Positions 46,603 through 55,759 of a stretch of DNA of 64,000 bases are shown here, piece after piece (the stretch's first letter is position 1; every line of letters begins with the position of its first letter). Made by a program: the position numbers and the translations under genes. The stretch is from Sinorhizobium sp. BG8 (GTDB taxonomy: Bacteria > Pseudomonadota > Alphaproteobacteria > Rhizobiales > Rhizobiaceae): positions 926,501 to 990,500 of the forward strand of contig NZ_CP044012.1 of the NCBI RefSeq assembly GCF_016864555.1, given 5' to 3'. The notes below the pieces were generated by a model. It was given only the letters and a program-made list of their open reading frames with translations, was not told where the DNA came from and made no database searches.

Positions 46603-47541
46603 TCAGAAACCTACCTGATCTCCCCCCTTCAGACCCAGGATCTGCCGCGCCTCGGCGGGAGTTGCGATCTCATGTCCGAGCTCTTGCAGGATTGTCCTTA
46701 TCTTGCCAACCTGCTCCGCATTGGAAGTGGCGAGCTTTCCGCGTCCGATATAGAGAGAATCTTCCAGACCCACACGAACCGAACCTCCGAGTATGGCCGA
46801 TTGGGTGGCGAAAGGCATCTGGAAGCGCCCGGCCGCCAGGACAGACCAGCGATAGTCGTTGCCGAACAATTTGTCGGCCGTGCGCTTCATGAACATGAGA
46901 TTGTCGAGGTCCGGGCCGATACCGCCCAGAATACCGAAGATCATCTGGACAAAGAACGGCCCCTTGATGAGACCACGGTCCACGAAGTGCGCCAGATTGT
47001 AGAGGTGGCCCACATCGTAGCATTCGTGCTCGAACCTGGTGCCATGTTCCTCGCCGAGCGTCTTCAGGATCCGTTCGATATCCCTGAAAGTGTTGCGGAA
47101 AATGAAATCGTCAGTGCCTCGAAGATAAGGCTCCTCCCACTCGTACTTCCAGCTGGAATACCGATCCGCCAGCGGATAGATGCCGAAATTCATCGACCCC
47201 ATGTTCAACGAGCACATCTCCGGTTTCGCGACTATCGGGGCCGCCAGCCGATCCTCCACCGTCATGTTCAGGCCACCGCCTGTCGTGATGTTGATGACAG
47301 CATCCGTCGCCTGCTTGATGCGCGGCAGGAACTGCATGAACACCGCCGGATCCGGTGTGGGTCGGCCATTGTCGGGATCACGTGCATGCAGGTGAAGAAT
47401 GGACGCCCCGGCCTCCGCAGCCTCGATGGACTGGCGGGCGATATCATCCGGCGTAAACGGCAATGCATCGGACATCGTCGGCGTATGGATGCCGCCGGTC
47501 ACCGCACATGTGATGATAACTTTCCTGGATAGATCAGTCAT
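46603..47541 (-). CDS. BKACE-family enzyme (beta-keto acid cleavage, DUF849)
   Basis: 312-residue TIM barrel of the 3-keto-5-aminohexanoate cleavage enzyme family. The Zn ligands lie in ILHLHARDP (H50, H52), with a Glu in VRVGLEDS. Family members condense a beta-keto acid with acetyl-CoA and yield acetoacetyl-CoA plus a shorter product. Known subfamilies act on 3-keto-5-aminohexanoate, dehydrocarnitine and other beta-keto acids. Here it sits with a Liv importer and two dehydrogenases that could supply the beta-keto acid. Substrate unknown. Confidence 0.87.
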   Translation of the reverse strand: MTDLSRKVIITCAVTGGIHTPTMSDALPFTPDDIARQSIEAAEAGASILHLHARDPDNGRPTPDPAVFMQFLPRIKQATDAVINITTGGGLNMTVEDRLAAPIVAKPEMCSLNMGSMNFGIYPLADRYSSWKYEWEEPYLRGTDDFIFRNTFRDIERILKTLGEEHGTRFEHECYDVGHLYNLAHFVDRGLIKGPFFVQMIFGILGGIGPDLDNLMFMKRTADKLFGNDYRWSVLAAGRFQMPFATQSAILGGSVRVGLEDSLYIGRGKLATSNAEQVGKIRTILQELGHEIATPAEARQILGLKGGDQVGF

Positions 47542-47621
47542 CGCAATTCCTTTCTCGAAGTGGCGGACAATCCCCGCCGCCGAATACAGGTTCGGGGCGA
47601 CGGAGCCGGCCGGACAGGTTG

Positions 47622-48623
47622 TTATTGAAAGACCACGCGCCGACGGATGGGCACGAGTGAGATCCCCGTGCGCTCGGTGACGATCCCCCAGATGCCGCGG
47701 GGTGCCTTGAGCATGATCACAATCGCCAGTGCGCCAAGGACCAGAAGATATGTCGTGCCAAGGTCGGCCAGTGTTTCGCGCAACAAGAAGAACACCAGAG
47801 TTCCGATGATCGGCCCTTCGATGGTTCCGATGCCGCCGATAACTGCGATGAAAATCACGAAGGCGGTCCAGTCGTTCACGCTGAACGCCGCATCAGGCGA
47901 GATGCGCAGCTTTTGCAGGAAGATGAACGAGCCGACCATTGTCGTCAGACCAGCAACGCTGACATAAACCGTCATTTTGGTGAGCCATGAATTGATACCA
48001 AGGCTTTCAGAGGCAATCTCGCTGTCACGCAGGCCGGTCAACGCAAGGCCCATTTTCGAGCGCAGCAGCAGCACGACGAAGAGCAGTGCCGCAACGGCGA
48101 GTGCCAGACCCGTCCAGTAAATCAGGATTTCACGCCATTCCCGGCTGCTGGCGATCCCGCTGATCACGGAGGTGGGCAAGCTCGATCCCGAGCCGCCGCC
48201 CAACGCGGAAACCTGGGCGAAGGAAAGCCTCAGCACCTCCGCGAATACCCAGCTGCCGATTGCAAAGTATGCGCCATAGAGCCGGAAGAGCAGAACACCG
48301 ATCGGGGCAGCGAGCACAGCGCCAAGCAGGCCCGCGACGGGGATTGCCATCAACGGGTCCATACCGAGGAAGATCGCCAGTGCAAAAAGCATGTAGCCAC
48401 CAAAGCCGACAAATGCCTGCTGTCCGACCGAGACGAGGCCGCAATAGCCCGCAAGCAGGTTCCAGAGACTTGCAAGTGCAAGGAACGAGAACATCTCTCC
48501 AAGCAGGCGGATGTTGGCGCGGCCCGTCAGCCAGGGAGCGACGATCAGGGCAATGAGGACCAGGCCGGCAACAATCGAGGTCGCGCGGCTGGCGGGGGTG
48601 AAGCGTTCAATTCGAAACCTCAT
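47622..48623 (-). CDS. livM: Branched-chain-type ABC transporter permease, LivM type
   Basis: 333-residue inner-membrane permease of operon H with the LivM features LWNLLAGYCGLVSVGQQAF and the C-terminal GGIGTIEGPIIG. The start at 48623 is 5 bp from the livH stop; a longer upstream frame reads through livH in the wrong register. The C-terminus ends in a basic tail (RRRVVFQ). Confidence 0.88.
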   Translation of the reverse strand: MRFRIERFTPASRATSIVAGLVLIALIVAPWLTGRANIRLLGEMFSFLALASLWNLLAGYCGLVSVGQQAFVGFGGYMLFALAIFLGMDPLMAIPVAGLLGAVLAAPIGVLLFRLYGAYFAIGSWVFAEVLRLSFAQVSALGGGSGSSLPTSVISGIASSREWREILIYWTGLALAVAALLFVVLLLRSKMGLALTGLRDSEIASESLGINSWLTKMTVYVSVAGLTTMVGSFIFLQKLRISPDAAFSVNDWTAFVIFIAVIGGIGTIEGPIIGTLVFFLLRETLADLGTTYLLVLGALAIVIMLKAPRGIWGIVTERTGISLVPIRRRVVFQ

Positions 48624-48628
48624 GTCTG

Positions 48629-49492
48629 TCAGTCCATTCTTGGAAACAGGCCGCGCGGCCTGAAGGCCAGCACAATGAAAAAAACGATGTGACCGGCGAG
48701 GATTTGCCAGCCAGGAGAGATCTGAGCGCCAATCGCTTGGGCGACACCCAGCACGACGCCCCCGGCAAGGGTTCCCCACAAATTACCGAGGCCCCCGATA
48801 ATGACGGCCTCAAACCCGAAGATGAGCCTGGCCGGCCCGGAGGCGGGATCGAAGTTCGTCCGGATGGCGAGGAAGATGCCGGCGATGGCGACGATCCCGA
48901 GGGAAAGTGCCATTGCCATCCCGAAGATGTGGCGGCGGTCAATCATCATCAGCTGGGCAACTTCACCATCGTCGGAGGTCGCGCGGAATGCCCGCCCCAG
49001 GGATGTATGGAAGAACACCCGGTCGAGACCGAAGATCACCAGAACCGACACGGCGAACATCAGCAGCGGAAGGACGCCGATGGTCAGTCCCGAGAACAAA
49101 TCGAGGCTTGCGGTTTCGAGGGCGCCAGCTGGCAGTCTCCGGCTGTCGGCAGTGAAGCCGAGAAGCAGCCCGTTCTGCAACAGGACCGAAATTCCGAACG
49201 TCACCAGCAAAGGCGACAGTAGGTCCTTGCCGATGGTGGGGTTGAGCAGGAACCGCTGCAGCAGATATCCGACTGCCGCCATGATCGGGACGACGAGCAG
49301 CGCCGAGGCCAAGGGATGCAGTCCCGTTGCCTGCACGACGACCAGGGCAATGTATGCAGCCAGCACAATCAGGTCGCCATGGGCGATATTGACGAGGCGC
49401 ATGACACCAAAGATCAGCGACAGACCGGCTGCGAACAGGGCATAGAGGCCGCCCAGCAGGATTCCTTGAATGATTGCATTGATCCAATCCAT
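48629..49492 (-). CDS. livH: Branched-chain-type ABC transporter permease, LivH type
   Basis: 287-residue inner-membrane permease. The N-terminal GILLGGLYALFAAGLSLIFG, the NIAHGD segment and GGLGNLWGTLAGG near the C-terminus are LivH hallmarks. It lies 5 bp from livF and 5 bp from livM in operon H. Confidence 0.9.
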   Translation of the reverse strand: MDWINAIIQGILLGGLYALFAAGLSLIFGVMRLVNIAHGDLIVLAAYIALVVVQATGLHPLASALLVVPIMAAVGYLLQRFLLNPTIGKDLLSPLLVTFGISVLLQNGLLLGFTADSRRLPAGALETASLDLFSGLTIGVLPLLMFAVSVLVIFGLDRVFFHTSLGRAFRATSDDGEVAQLMMIDRRHIFGMAMALSLGIVAIAGIFLAIRTNFDPASGPARLIFGFEAVIIGGLGNLWGTLAGGVVLGVAQAIGAQISPGWQILAGHIVFFIVLAFRPRGLFPRMD

Positions 49493-49497
49493 GGAGA

Positions 49498-50202
49498 TCA
49501 GGTCCCGAAGTAGGCGGCCGTGACTTCGGCTCTGCTGAATTGAGAGGGCTCGCCGGCCAGGGAGACTTTCCCCTCCTGCATGCAGACGAAGCGATGGGCA
49601 AAGGAGAGCGCCCGGGAGACGTCCTGCTCCACCAGAACTGCCGACACGCCACTCTCGACGATGGTCGGCAACACGGCGTAGATGTCCTTGATGACCACCG
49701 GAGCGAGGCCGAGTGAAATCTCGTCGAAGAGGATCACCTCAGGGTTGGCCAACAGGGCCCTTCCGATGGCCACCATCTGCTGCTGCCCTCCCGAGAGGGC
49801 CATGCCCGGATTTTTCCGGCGCTCCGCCAGAATGGGGAACAGCGAATAGACGCGTTCCAGCGACCAGTTGCCTTGTCTCGCCCGCTCGCCCCCTATGATG
49901 AGGTTTTCCTCGACGGTCAGCGACCTGAAGAGACGGCGGCCCTCCGGAACGAGCGCAATTCCCTTCTTCGCAATTCTGTCCGGTCGTTGACCTCCGATCT
50001 CATTTCCGTGGAGCCGCACCATGTCGCTGCGGCAAGGCACCAGACCTGTGATGGCCTTGAGCAGTGTGCTCTTGCCTGCCCCGTTCGCACCGATGAGCGC
50101 CAGGACTTCTCCACGATGCAGGGTCAGATCGACCCCGAACAGCGCTTGAAAATCATCATAGCCCGCCCGCAAGCCATGGGTGGAAAGGAGTGCTTCAGGC
50201 AT
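49498..50202 (-). CDS. livF: Branched-chain-type ABC transporter ATPase, LivF type
   Basis: 234-residue ATPase with Walker A GANGAGKST, signature LSGGQQQ and Walker B VILFDEISLGLAP. The usual Pro of the DEP motif is replaced by Ile here. Start MPEALLSTHG at 50202 overlaps the livG end by 8 bp. It works with LivG on the LivHM pore. Confidence 0.88.
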   Translation of the reverse strand: MPEALLSTHGLRAGYDDFQALFGVDLTLHRGEVLALIGANGAGKSTLLKAITGLVPCRSDMVRLHGNEIGGQRPDRIAKKGIALVPEGRRLFRSLTVEENLIIGGERARQGNWSLERVYSLFPILAERRKNPGMALSGGQQQMVAIGRALLANPEVILFDEISLGLAPVVIKDIYAVLPTIVESGVSAVLVEQDVSRALSFAHRFVCMQEGKVSLAGEPSQFSRAEVTAAYFGT

Positions 50203-50929
50203 GTGCCACCTCTCCTTCAATGCCCATGTAGATTGCGGCAACCTCCGGGCTTGCCATCGTCGCAGCCGGTTCTCCTTCGGCAATCTTCCGACCGAAGTCG
50301 ACAACAGCGATTCGATCCACCACGGCAAGCAGCGCATGGACAACGTGCTCAATCCAGATGATCGAGACGCCCTCGGCCCGCACACTTCTGATCGCGGCAA
50401 CGAGTTCGACGCACTCCGGCTCCGTCAACCCACCCGCGATCTCATCGAGAAGCAGGAGTTTCGGTGAACTTGCGAGTGCGCGCGCCATCTCCAGGCGTTT
50501 GCGTTCCAATAGCGTCAGTCGACCGGCAAGCACGTTTGCCTTGCCGGACAGCCCCGTCAGCTCCAGTACGTCGACAGCCTTCGCCGCACCCGCGCTTTCC
50601 GTCGAGCAGCCACCAAACGTCGCGCCGATCAACACGTTCTCGTATGTCGTCATCCCGACAAAGGGGTGAGGTATCTGGAATGAGCGCCCGATCCCCCGAT
50701 GACAACGCTGACGTGCAGGCATCCTGGTCACGTCCGTTCCGTCAAATCTGATCGTCCCGCTGTCCGGCATGGTGGTGCCGGCGATCAGGTTAAACAGCGT
50801 CGTCTTGCCCGCACCGTTCGGACCGATAATGCCCAAGGCTTCCCCTGCATCGACCGACAGCGTCACGTTATCGGTGACCTGAAGAGCACCGTAGCGCTTG
50901 CTGACGGCATTGAGTTCTATGATCGGCAT
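50195..50929 (-). CDS. livG: Branched-chain-type ABC transporter ATPase, LivG type
   Basis: 244-residue ATPase with Walker A GPNGAGKTT, a degenerate signature region (LTLLERKRLEMARAL) and Walker B LLLLDEIAGGLTEPE, with Ile in place of the DEP Pro as in its LivF partner. Intact here, unlike the livG of cluster C. First ATPase gene after the binding protein. Confidence 0.88.
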   Translation of the reverse strand: MPIIELNAVSKRYGALQVTDNVTLSVDAGEALGIIGPNGAGKTTLFNLIAGTTMPDSGTIRFDGTDVTRMPARQRCHRGIGRSFQIPHPFVGMTTYENVLIGATFGGCSTESAGAAKAVDVLELTGLSGKANVLAGRLTLLERKRLEMARALASSPKLLLLDEIAGGLTEPECVELVAAIRSVRAEGVSIIWIEHVVHALLAVVDRIAVVDFGRKIAEGEPAATMASPEVAAIYMGIEGEVAHA

Positions 50930-50950
50930 TCAACTTCCCTCAAAGGTAGG

Positions 50951-50970
50951 CTGCCCCTGAAACGGGGCGG
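50951..50970 (-). other. Intercistronic stem-loop after binding-protein gene H
   Basis: A 7-bp stem with one G-T pair (50951-50957 with 50964-50970, 6-nt loop) in the 56-bp gap between the binding-protein stop and the livG start. No T-tract. Confidence 0.45.
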
Positions 50971-50985
50971 CCCCGGCACGCGAAC

Positions 50986-52269
50986 TCAGAGCAATGTGAG
51001 TTCACCGCCAACAGGTATCTCGGGAGCCGTCTTGTTGGTTGTGATGACCAGTTCGGCCTTGCCGTTGACGTTCTGCCATTGGCCGGCGACCAGAGGCGTC
51101 TTCGTCACGTTCTTCACCGGCCCCTTTGACCAATCGACCGAGCCAACGATTGTCTTCATGTTGGTGGTCTTGATCGCATCGATGACCGCCGCGGGATCCT
51201 CGAGATCCGCGCTGCGCTTCACAACGTCGGCGACAACTTCGAACAGCGCGTGCTTGAACCCAATAGGCTGCGTCCATGGCCGGTTTGTCGCCTTGACGTA
51301 GCCTTCGGCCAGGTCCTTCGAACTTTCACCAGTCAGGCTGGAAGAGAACGGATGATTTGGCGACCACCAGATTTCCGACGAAAGGCCGATCCCCCGCTCG
51401 CCCAGCGATTCAATCACCGAGGGAAACAGCAGCGCTTTGCCGATGGTCACGATCCTAGGCTTGAGGCCCTGCTGGCCCGACTGGCTCCAGAACGTGGCGA
51501 AATCCGGCGGTATCATGTTGCCTGTTACAATCTCCACGCCAGCCGCCTTGAAGGCAGAGATCTGCGCGGAAAAATCGTCCGACATCGGCTGGTATCGGTC
51601 GGGGTCAGTCAACGTGTAACCGGCCTGCTTGAGTGGCTTCGGGAATCCACGTTCGGGATCACCCCAGGCATTTCCGTCGGCGTCGTTCGGAAACAGGCCA
51701 CCAACGTTTCTCGCGACGTTGGGGTTGTCCCAGAGCGAAAGGAAGGCGCCGATCACGTCCTCAAGCCCCCAGAAGAAGTGGTAGGTGGACTCGAAGCCCT
51801 GCTCGGGATTGCCGTTTCGCCCAAAGAAGTACGGCTGCCACGGGCAGTCCGTCGTGATGCAAGGCGTGCCGTTGGCTTCGGCCTGGTCGGAGACAGGATT
51901 GACAGTATCCGGCGTCGATGCCGCGACGATGATGTCGACTTCGTCCTTGAGGATCAGGTCGGCAGCGACCTCCGCCGCGCGGTTCGGATTGGACTGGCTA
52001 TCCTTGGAAATGACTTCAATCGTCCAGGTCTTGCCGTTGTTCTCGACCGCCGAGAGAGACTTTTTGATGCCGTCCAGAATGTAGTCGTTCGCCTCGGCGA
52101 ACCCTGCCAAAGGACCCGTAACCGGGCTCACATGACCGACCTTGATCGTCGGTGTTTCGGCATAAGCACGCGTAAAACGAAGGATCGCGGGTGCGGCGAG
52201 AGCCACGCTCGTTGTCCCTATGAAATTTCGCCGGCTGATGCCGGTTCCTCCCGAATTTCTGAAGCGCAT
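50986..52269 (-). CDS. Branched-chain-type ABC transporter binding protein, Tat-exported
   Basis: 427-residue LivK-family (Peripla_BP_6) periplasmic protein. The N-terminus carries a twin-arginine pattern (ISRRNFIGTT) with a hydrophobic region ending near AYA-ETP. The mature part begins TIKVGHVSPVTGPLAGFAE. GGGAGG precedes the ATG. It should bind the compound degraded by the enzymes of operon H, probably a carboxylate or amide rather than a branched-chain amino acid. Confidence 0.88.
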   Translation of the reverse strand: MRFRNSGGTGISRRNFIGTTSVALAAPAILRFTRAYAETPTIKVGHVSPVTGPLAGFAEANDYILDGIKKSLSAVENNGKTWTIEVISKDSQSNPNRAAEVAADLILKDEVDIIVAASTPDTVNPVSDQAEANGTPCITTDCPWQPYFFGRNGNPEQGFESTYHFFWGLEDVIGAFLSLWDNPNVARNVGGLFPNDADGNAWGDPERGFPKPLKQAGYTLTDPDRYQPMSDDFSAQISAFKAAGVEIVTGNMIPPDFATFWSQSGQQGLKPRIVTIGKALLFPSVIESLGERGIGLSSEIWWSPNHPFSSSLTGESSKDLAEGYVKATNRPWTQPIGFKHALFEVVADVVKRSADLEDPAAVIDAIKTTNMKTIVGSVDWSKGPVKNVTKTPLVAGQWQNVNGKAELVITTNKTAPEIPVGGELTLL

Positions 52270-52326
52270 ACCATCCTCCCAGATTGGCTCTCAGATACAA
52301 TTCATTGCGGCAGTGTTTTCGAGGCC

Positions 52327-53244
52327 TCAATCGACCGGCTTGAACTCCTTTAGATATCGAGCCACGCGTGACCTCAGCGCCTGAGCCTCCTCCTCACTCC
52401 ACGAACGAAACCCTTCTCCAGATTTCATTCCAAGCTTCCCGTCATTGACCAACCCCTGCAGATAGGGCGACGGACCGGGCTCCCGGTTCAGGTGCTTGAG
52501 AACGACCCTATGGATGTCCAGGGTGAGATCAGTACCGACCAGATCGGCATTCTCCAGTGGCCCCAGGACCGCGAGCCGGCGTCCGAAACTCGATTTGACG
52601 ACCGTGTCCACCGTTTCCGCATCGGCTATCCCCTCGGCGACGATTGCGATGGCCTCGCGCCACAAGGCATGCTGCAGACGGTTGCCCACGAACCCCGCCA
52701 CATCTCTCTTGACGTGGACCGGTGTTTTCCCGACGGATGACAGCAAAGACATGACTTTGTCGATGATTTCCGGATCGGTTCGCTCCGTTCCGACCACTTC
52801 GACAAGCGGCACCAGGAAGGGTGGGTTCCACCAGTGCGTACCGAGTATCCGTTCCGAGGTCTGGAGACCTTCTGCAATATCCGTGATCGGGATGACTGAC
52901 GTGTTCGATGCCAGCACGGCATGGCGAGGTGCGAGGCGGACAAGTTCGGCGAAGATCGAGCGCTTCAACTCCAGTTTCTCGGGAGCGGCCTCGATAACGA
53001 CGTCGGCCACAGCGACGGCAGCGGCCAGATCAGAGTAGCCGGCGACGCGGTCCTGTGCGCCGTCTGGCAGACCAAGATCGATCAGGTTCCTTGCAATTCG
53101 CGAGCCGAGCGTATCAAGCGCTGGTTGACTGGCGTCAAAGACCCTGACGTCATGGCCGCCGACGGCGAAGACCTGAGCAATCCCATGCCCCATCAGTCCG
53201 GCACCGATCACCGCGATGTTCTGCTTCTTAACCGACATCGTCAT
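52327..53244 (-). CDS. 3-hydroxyacyl-CoA dehydrogenase-family NAD-dependent dehydrogenase
   Basis: 305 residues. The Rossmann motif GAGLMGHGIAQ is at residues 14-24; the catalytic His is in GTHWWNPPFL, preceded by SNTSVIPI. The size and layout fit HbdA, L-carnitine dehydrogenase and L-gulonate dehydrogenase relatives, which oxidise a beta-hydroxy acid or its CoA ester to the beta-keto form. That product would suit the BKACE enzyme of the same operon. It overlaps the SDR gene by 4 bp. Confidence 0.85.
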   Translation of the reverse strand: MTMSVKKQNIAVIGAGLMGHGIAQVFAVGGHDVRVFDASQPALDTLGSRIARNLIDLGLPDGAQDRVAGYSDLAAAVAVADVVIEAAPEKLELKRSIFAELVRLAPRHAVLASNTSVIPITDIAEGLQTSERILGTHWWNPPFLVPLVEVVGTERTDPEIIDKVMSLLSSVGKTPVHVKRDVAGFVGNRLQHALWREAIAIVAEGIADAETVDTVVKSSFGRRLAVLGPLENADLVGTDLTLDIHRVVLKHLNREPGPSPYLQGLVNDGKLGMKSGEGFRSWSEEEAQALRSRVARYLKEFKPVD

Positions 53245-54047
53245 CCCGCCGTATAGCCGCCGTCGGCGTAAAGGGTGTGCCCTGTGTAGAAATCCGATGC
53301 CCGGGAGGCGAGGAACAGGAGTGGCCCGGCAAGATCATCTGGCTCACCCAGGCGACCCTTCGGTACCCGGGCAAGGAAACCCTTGCGAACCTCCTGTGCT
53401 TTCTCTGTGTCTTCGAACATCCAGGCGGTCAAAGGCGAGCGAAACACCGTGGGCGCAATGGCATTGACCGTGATGCCGGTAGGGCCCCACTCGCAACCCA
53501 GTGCACGGGTAATGCCGTCGACGGCAGCCTTGGACGCACAATACGCGGAATATCCGGCGGGGTGCCCCAACAGGCCTCGTGCGGAAGACATGAAGACGAC
53601 CTTGCCTCCATCCCCTTGCTCCAGCATGCGCTTGCCCACCGCACGGGCCATAAGCCAGCTCTGCGTGACGTTGGCGTCCATAACGTCGAGGAAGCGCGCG
53701 GGCGCCATCTCGGTGATCTTCGCCACGTCGTTCTTGCCTGACGCGACCACCAGAATGTCCACCCGGCCAAAATGAGAAATCGTGTCGGATACAATTGCCT
53801 CACAATCTGCCTCGCTGCTCGGGCGGCGATTGAGCGCAAGGACCTCGGCACCGACCTCCTTGCAGGCGGCTTCCGTTTCGGCGAGCGCATGTTGATTGCC
53901 CGCGACGAGTACCAGCCTTGCTCCCGCTCCTGCGAGGATGCGTGCGGCAAGCGCACCGAACGCTCCTGAAGCTCCGGTTACAATTGCAACCTTGCCGCTG
54001 ATGTCGAACAGTTTGTGTGGTTGGCGAATTGCATCTTCCGCAATCAT
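53241..54047 (-). CDS. Short-chain dehydrogenase/reductase
   Basis: 268-residue classical SDR. The cofactor motif TGASGAFG is near residue 24, the Ser of the triad is in MSSARG and Y-x3-K is in YSAYCASK. The C-terminal GHTLYADGGYTAG is typical. The ATG at 54047 overlaps the cupin stop (ATGA) and the gene overlaps the hydroxyacyl-type dehydrogenase. It is a second redox step in operon H. Substrate unknown. Confidence 0.87.
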   Translation of the reverse strand: MIAEDAIRQPHKLFDISGKVAIVTGASGAFGALAARILAGAGARLVLVAGNQHALAETEAACKEVGAEVLALNRRPSSEADCEAIVSDTISHFGRVDILVVASGKNDVAKITEMAPARFLDVMDANVTQSWLMARAVGKRMLEQGDGGKVVFMSSARGLLGHPAGYSAYCASKAAVDGITRALGCEWGPTGITVNAIAPTVFRSPLTAWMFEDTEKAQEVRKGFLARVPKGRLGEPDDLAGPLLFLASRASDFYTGHTLYADGGYTAG

Positions 54048-54394
54048 TGGACGGCTCCTGCAGGATAGGGAATGACGACAAGCATCTTGCAGGTGTGGTT
54101 CGACCGGTTGACGATCTCGCGCACCTCGCCTGGCCACACGGTGCAGCTGTCCAGTGCCTTGAGCACGGTTTCCCTGCCATCGACGATGATGGTCATCTCA
54201 CCTTCAAGGACCACATAGACTTTCTCGAATGGCGTGGAGTCCGGTCCCGCCCCGCCACCGGGGAGGAACTGGGATAGCCCTACCCACTGGTTCTTGGGTC
54301 CGCCCTCTTCAAATCCCTGTAGCCTCAGTCCGAAGCAGCCACGGTGGTTTGGCGCCTCATAGGGCTGGGCTTCGTCAAACCGCTTTGTGAACAT
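54044..54394 (-). CDS. Small cupin-domain protein
   Basis: 116-residue single-domain cupin. Barrel motif 1 (FEKVYVVLEGEMTIIVDG) lacks the usual two His, while motif 2 (SCTVWPGEVREIVNRSNH) keeps one His near its end, so metal binding is uncertain. The TGA overlaps the SDR start. It could be a non-enzymatic binding protein or a small isomerase in operon H. Confidence 0.75.
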   Translation of the reverse strand: MFTKRFDEAQPYEAPNHRGCFGLRLQGFEEGGPKNQWVGLSQFLPGGGAGPDSTPFEKVYVVLEGEMTIIVDGRETVLKALDSCTVWPGEVREIVNRSNHTCKMLVVIPYPAGAVQ

Positions 54395-54441
54395 GTCTCC
54401 TCCCGTTCACTCCGTCGTATGTCGGGCTGATGCCCGTTGGT

Positions 54442-54477
54442 GGCGGCGTCGCCAAATCCTCAATTGACGACACCGCC
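54442..54477. other. Imperfect stem-loop between cyclase-family and cupin genes
   Basis: 10-bp arms with one mismatch (54442-54451 with 54468-54477, 16-nt loop) in the 113-bp gap inside operon H. No T-tract. It may reduce read-through from the cyclase gene. Confidence 0.35.
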
Positions 54478-54507
54478 TATCTCGCCGCTATGGAAAGCTT
54501 AGAGGCG

Positions 54508-55347
54508 TCAGAAATTGTCACCCTTCTCGATGCGGTAGTTCTGATCCTTGTCGATCATGGCGACCAGGCGAATGATGCAACCATCGCCGCGGTCCCAGTT
54601 GATCGGGAAGAAGGCGAATGTGCAGCGCTTGCCCGTCACGGCGTCCAGATCGCCACCAACGTTTTCGATGCCGAGAATGCCAGCCTTGAAAATCTTCTGG
54701 TGAACCGGCTCCCATTCAGGGAAATCGTCCTTCCAGTCGCGGCCACCGGACCATTCCTTGTACTCATCGGCCAGATGAGGCAGCAGCGGACCATTGCGCT
54801 GGGGACCAATGGCCGTGGCAAGCGGATGGTCGTTTGCCTGGGTGTCATGACCAACGACCTTGACGCCCTTCTCGATCATCCAGTCGGCAGCGGACGGCAC
54901 GAAACCGGGGCAATAGGGGAAGTAGTCACCATCTTCGTACTGCTTGTGCCAGCCGGTATTGATGATCAGCACGTCGCCCTTGCGAATTGCGTGGCCGCAC
55001 GCCTTCTCCAGATCGTCATAGGTGATCGGTTCCCACTTCTTCTTGGGGATTGAAACGACGATCCCGGATCCGAAGAAATGCGGCAGCGGCACCTCATCGA
55101 TGAAAGGGGTGCCCTGCACGACGTGTGCCGGTGCGTCGATGTGTGTCGTCACATGCATCGTGGTCGTGATGGTTTGGGAAAGCACACCAGACTTGGCCAT
55201 GTAGTGCATGCGCTCGATACGAACGTCTCGAAAATACGGCCAGTTCGGGCACTGATAGCCGAACCTGTGGGAGAGATTGTAGAACTCGATCCCCATCGGG
55301 TTTTCGAGGTTATCCTGAAATTCGATCCCACGAACGGTAATTGACAT
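54508..55347 (-). CDS. Cyclase-family (kynurenine formamidase-like) hydrolase
   Basis: 279-residue metal-dependent hydrolase of the cyclase family. The signature H-x3-TH-x-D-x-P-x-H is visible as MHVTTHIDAPAH (H65, H69, D71, H75). Relatives hydrolyse formyl-amides, cyclic amides or lactones. GAGGAGG precedes the ATG at 55347; an ATG 16 codons upstream is less likely. As the first gene of operon H it probably carries out the first attack on the imported compound (ring or amide opening). Confidence 0.85.
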   Translation of the reverse strand: MSITVRGIEFQDNLENPMGIEFYNLSHRFGYQCPNWPYFRDVRIERMHYMAKSGVLSQTITTTMHVTTHIDAPAHVVQGTPFIDEVPLPHFFGSGIVVSIPKKKWEPITYDDLEKACGHAIRKGDVLIINTGWHKQYEDGDYFPYCPGFVPSAADWMIEKGVKVVGHDTQANDHPLATAIGPQRNGPLLPHLADEYKEWSGGRDWKDDFPEWEPVHQKIFKAGILGIENVGGDLDAVTGKRCTFAFFPINWDRGDGCIIRLVAMIDKDQNYRIEKGDNF

Positions 55348-55759
55348 GCAGAAATCCTCCTCGCCGCGCTGTGCGTGGCGTAGCATCCGGTCCAAAGTTT
55401 CGGGCTGGCTCCTCCCAGAGCGCCTGTACCTTTATACGGTACATCTGTATCGTTTATTGTCAAGCCCGAGAAAGAAGAAGGAACGCATCTCGCGTCCCTA
55501 GCCGAGCGAGGCCAATTTCCGCAGCACCAAACTCAAGCGTGTTGGGCACTGGCAGCGCCGGACGGCTTTAACGCGAATTCGTAGAAAGAGGGTCTCTGGG
55601 TGTTTCCCCCTCCCGATGGATACCCATGTCGATCGTGGGCCCAGGGTCTTCATCGGCGGGCGGCCAGGGGACGTATCGCGCCCACGTTCTGCATTTGATG
55701 CTCGACGTCCGCATCGCCGCCTTGCCGGCCAAGTGACCTCTCTCGGCCGAACGATACTA
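55348..55759. other. Promoter region of operon H
   Basis: 412 bp before the cyclase gene. On the minus strand TTGACA lies at 55458-55463. Downstream of it, GTACC (55426-55430) mirrors GGTAC (55438-55442), a small inverted repeat that could bind the IclR regulator. No -10 box at good spacing is seen, and no gene is convincing in the rest. Confidence 0.4.
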
